Shown here in pieces: positions 60,208-64,000 of a DNA stretch of 64,000 nucleotides (its first letter is position 1; each line of letters opens with the position of its first letter). The stretch is from Arctopsyche grandis (Eukaryota > Arthropoda > Insecta > Trichoptera > Hydropsychidae): contig NC_135355.1 of the NCBI RefSeq assembly GCF_051622035.1, positions 32,180,986 through 32,244,985 on the forward strand, in the 5' to 3' direction. Below the pieces are notes generated by a model. That model ran no database searches, was not told where the DNA came from, and worked only from the letters and a program-made list of their open reading frames with translations. The translations under genes were made by a program, and so were the position numbers.

Positions 60208-60875
60208 TAGAGGTCGGAATCTGAAGGGGCCGGAAACGTGCCGCCTATTGTTCCATTGTTGTAAATTCTTTGTAAAAAAGGTTCGGCAAACCTTTAAGAG
60301 GGCTGTACACCGGAAACCTTAATTTTGTTACCGTTCCTTTCTTCGATATGTATATTGGGTGTATGTATATATTGAGTGAATGTGACAATATATATCAATA
60401 TATATATTGAGTGAATGTGACAGTTGCGCTTCGACCAGATAAAACGTATTTTAAATTGACAAAATCGAGGTTTCGTATTCTACTATTTTCACCTCCAAAA
60501 CTGGACCAATTTAAAAAAAAAATCATCATCGGTATGAGAAAGATACTTTCTGTGCATCTATCGGCGTATTTTTTTTTAAATCGACCGTTAAATAAGCACG
60601 CTGGACCCGTTTCGTGGGTGTAAAAAAGAGGCGATTTTATAGATGTTTGGCGGCTCCTATGTCCTATAAAAAATAATTAATCAAAAAAATAAAACGATAG
60701 ATGCACCCCAATGGTGGATATCCATAGCATATTAAAAAATAATTTCTCTAGTACCATAATTGAGGAAGGGAGAAGTATAGTACGTTTGTATGGACAAGGT
60801 GCTGCTGTCCAGCCCTCTTAACAATGCATTTACAATCTTTGAACAATAAACAGCCCCTTCAGATTCCGGGCTCTA
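60208..60875. mobile_element. hAT-type nonautonomous element (668 bp)
   Basis: Starts TAGAGGTCGGAATCTGAAGG and ends CCTTCAGATTCCGGGCTCTA; an exact 8-bp direct repeat, GTAATAAT, flanks it (60200-60207 and 60876-60883). Inner matches AAGAGGGCTG/CAGCCCTCTT show a long inverted repeat. No transposase. Confidence 0.88.
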
Positions 60876-61269
60876 GTAATAATATATGTGCAATTTTTGT
60901 GAAAATGGAAAACTCGACTTTTCCCATCGGGAATCCGACCGTATACTAGTAATTGAACATATAAAATGTTCCATTGTTCTGCTTTCGGTATACTATAATA
61001 TTTATATACAAATTTGAACATGTTATTGAAATTAGCGATTTTTTACTTTTTTTTTGCATTAATTTTTAGCTACGTATTTTTATTCGTCAACGGTTTTTTG
61101 CCAACTTAATGTGATGTATTTTAATGCTTAGATGATACATATGTAGGTGATTAATATTTTTTCTGCATTGGTTTTTCGATTCTTCTTCCACTATTTTTTT
61201 CGACTCCTTAAATATGTGTGCTCTTCACAAGAAAAATCAAATATATAATTTGTAAAGAGACTATTTATG

Positions 61270-61650
61270 TATGTATGTAATCTTCGGTCGTTGTTCGTAG
61301 GTCGTAGAAAAATTCGGTTTTTTTTCGATTCAAATTCGATTCGATTTTTCGATTTTTTCGATTCAAAGGATACGAAGTTCCCGGGGGCAAAGCCCTACGG
61401 GGCGAAGGCTCCGGAGGCGCAAGCTTCGGATTCTGGTATACATATAATTTCGAAAGAGACAGTATATATGTATGTTTGTTTGTTCGTGACAATCAATTTA
61501 ATAAAAAAAAAACAAGTGAGTATTCAAATAAATTTATATAAAATAAAACTATTGAAATAAGTTTAATAAAATGTTTACTATTAGATTAGTCATGTTTGAG
61601 CGGTTTATATTACAAAAACTGAGCGAAGCCGGGTAAAACCACTATGTAGT
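61270..61650 (+). repeat. Helitron-like dispersed element copy
   Basis: GATTCAAAGGATACGAAGTTC, then a GC-rich CCCGGGGGCAAAGCCCTACG, and the terminal GAGCGAAGCCGGGTAAAACC followed by CACTAT. It combines the GC-rich words of 29510 with the end of 1829, linking these three fragments to one family. Confidence 0.5.
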
Positions 61651-61829
61651 ATGGTATAAAGAATAGTATGATACTAGTATCAATGTGGTAAAATAAAATA
61701 AAAAAAATCATCAAATTTAATCTACCGGATGTGAGATTTTTACTTTCAACTTTCAATTCTGAAATAGTTTCAGATTAAAGATCGCCTGTCAAATATGTAT
61801 ATGTTTGTGAGGAATTCTCCAACTTTAAT

Positions 61830-62060
61830 GGGCACATGGCTAGAACAGCTTGGTAAAGCTTGCTGTGGCAAGTGCTGTAGAGGGGAAGACAGGAAGAACT
61901 CCTATACGGTGGACCAATCTAATCAAGCTCTTGGCTATTCTGTCAATAATGCACTACAGATTTAAGAGAAGATTGGAAAATAATTGTTAACTACTACCCA
62001 GATTTCAGAGCTCATCCTCAGGACTAAGCGACCGACTGAAGAAGAAGAAGTGAAGACAAG
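61830..62060 (+). repeat. Decayed LINE 3' end
   Basis: A degraded frame with GKTGRTPIRWTN resembles the C-terminal basic motif (GRPxxRWTD) common to insect LINE polyproteins, and it ends in a GAAGAAGAAG tail. Too short to classify. Confidence 0.4.
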
Positions 62061-62814
62061 ATACAATTCGCATTCAAGATCAAGAGTCATTGTTTTTAAG
62101 TCTTACTGCAGCAATGTCATTTAGAATAAAAGTTGCGATATATTTCGGTACTGCCATTTTCAGTGGCACTGTCCACATCTTTCTACATATTTATAAAAGA
62201 AATACTGATGTTCATCAGCAATAAGCTCAAATGTTACAGGGAAACACATTAATGAAATGAACGAAACACAAACGATGCATATTATAATATTTGCAAAACT
62301 TGATGATTCTAAAAACTTTCCATAGCCGTACTAAAGCAGATCGTAGATACATGTTAGATATATATGTAGGTATATTATATGTACACGTACACACATATAT
62401 ATATATGTATGTATGTATTGAAACTAGTCAAACGAGAAGTCTAATCGGTTGTAAAATGCACAGAACTGCAATTGAGAATATGCAAGGGAAAGTGCATCTA
62501 AACGACTTTGCGTAGATCGATTCAATTGCACAACAAGAGAAGTATGACATTATATTTATACGTTAGATTGTTCTAAATAATTTCACAGAAAAACTGTTGA
62601 TTATTATTATTTTTTTACAATCATCATCATTATTTTGATCGTTGTCTAATGGTTTTGTAATAATAGCCGTAATTTTATTGTGAAAATAAAAAAAATATAT
62701 AATACGTCGTTTCCGAGACGTGCCCTAGAATCTTTGTAAAGTAAAGCGACGTTGACACCGACCCAAATCAGATTTGAGATCAGTTAAATACTGTTTTTAG
62801 ATTGTTGTACATGA

Positions 62815-63950
62815 TTCGTATGCATTTTTACTTTATCTATGTACGTAGTAACAATGTGCAAATTAAGTTTTGCGATCATGCGAAAATTTGAACTCGAGAT
62901 TATGACTGATTTGAACTCACTGATCCTGATCACGTTTTCATGAAAAAATGTGTGTGTCATTTTGGGGATTTTTTTAACAATGTTAGTCCTATCGAACTGA
63001 AACTTAGTATCGGTTACTGAAATTCTTATCGATACGACGTAAATTTTTTACAAATTTTTATGTTAACTGAAAGTTTTTAACTCCCCTTATAGGTGTCCTC
63101 TTTTATAAACGTTTTTGGATTCAATTATTTCCCAAACTGCTCGACAGATCAGACTGCAACTTTTTTACATGTAATAAAAATTATAAATTTCACTAATATT
63201 TTTAAAATATTTTAACCTCAACCGGAAGCAGAACTTTTATTCTAGAGAATCGAGGTTTTTTTAGGTTTTTCTCAGAAACCTTCAAGTATATTGAACTAAA
63301 ATTTCATATCAAGAAGTTTGAAGTTAATAGCAAGTTATATGTACATACATCAAATTTGGTGAACACTCGTCAACCGGAAGTGGCAGTTTACTCTTGTCCG
63401 ATTATTCTTTCACAATTTTTTTTGAACCTTTAAATATGTGTGCTCTTCACGAAAAAATTCAAGTATAATTCTTGTACCATTGTTATGTAAATAAAAAAAA
63501 CTAATAAATTGAATAAACCGTAAGTAGGATATTTTCCTCTTAAAATGTCAATTTTCACGATTTTTTCCATACGACTCAACGTATTATGCTAAATATTTGT
63601 ATTTTTTATGTGCTAACTTAGAGTTGACAAGGTTTTGGTTAGAATTCGTATACCGTAAGTATTAATTCTTTTTAAAACAATATTTTATTTTGACCTCATA
63701 CATTATTAATATCTTCTTGATATTTTATGTTTATAATACTTATAGTGATTTTAAGTAATTAAAAAAAAATGAATAAAACCCGACAGCCGGAAGTGGAACA
63801 TCTGCCGTTGTAAGTTTCTCTCATAGCCGGTATGTGTGAACGTGTATGTATGTACATATATTTCATTATCGAATTTTGTTTTTTACACTTCTTATACTCC
63901 TCAAATAGATAGATAAATCATGGGTTGGTTACATCCGAATATTCTTTTTG
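62815..63950 (-). mobile_element. Second copy of the 3-kb element, without the amplified array
   Basis: Reverse of 46087-49135: ACTTTATCTATGTACGTAG at its start, TCGAACTGAAACTTAGTATC inside, CAACCGGAAGTGGCAG, then GGGTTGGTTACATCCGAATA at its end. About 1.1 kb, so only one unit of the satellite sequence is present. Confidence 0.7.
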
Positions 63951-64000
63951 AGTTTGAACTTGTAAACGAACATAATAATTAGATTTAGACACACGTGAAG

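Overview
The window is AT-rich nuclear DNA from an insect. The evidence is spliceosomal introns with GT..AG borders, a three-domain chitin-binding cuticle protein of the obstructor/CPAP3 type, a CIN85/CD2AP (Drosophila cindr) adaptor gene, and a dense load of insect-style SINEs, Helitron, hAT, piggyBac, PIF/Harbinger and LTR remnants. I cannot place the species more narrowly from the sequence.

Five protein-coding genes can be rebuilt exon by exon with consistent reading phase. (1) 3777-9259, minus: six-exon obstructor/CPAP3 protein, 292 aa, closest to obst-B. (2) 16506-17623, plus: five-exon leucine-rich-repeat protein resembling LRMDA, 232 aa. (3) 20590-34623, plus: twelve-exon cindr/CIN85 homologue, 726 aa, with three SH3 domains, a degenerate capping-protein motif and a C-terminal coiled coil. 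Its first exon sits in the only GC-rich promoter-like island, and its introns hold many transposons. (4) 39802-40945, plus: two-exon, 354-aa protein with a Cys/His cluster, tentatively MIIP-like. (5) 41678-45724, minus: five-exon CRAL-TRIO lipid-transfer protein, 301 aa, tail to tail with gene 4. These five do not form an obvious pathway; the layout is ordinary insect gene spacing.

From 45725 to 64000 no solid gene is seen. This part is a transposon graveyard: a 3-kb element carrying a 307-bp satellite that alternates as a dimer and is full of ACTTCCGG motifs, a second copy of the same element without the array at the window end, a solo LTR, several MITEs with intact target-site duplications, a decayed hAT transposase broken by a foldback element, and a piggyBac-type element with 14 of 15 matching terminal bases and TTAA duplications.

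The most notable non-genic features are a family of almost fully palindromic foldback elements (four copies), the higher-order satellite, a GC-rich hairpin minisatellite inside a cindr intron, a 1-kb inverted-repeat element ending 109 bp before the start codon of gene 4, and a SINE family that shares head and core but carries two different tails. I found no complete novel system such as a CRISPR array or defence island; the window is eukaryotic. All exon structures are read by eye and have no transcript support here.
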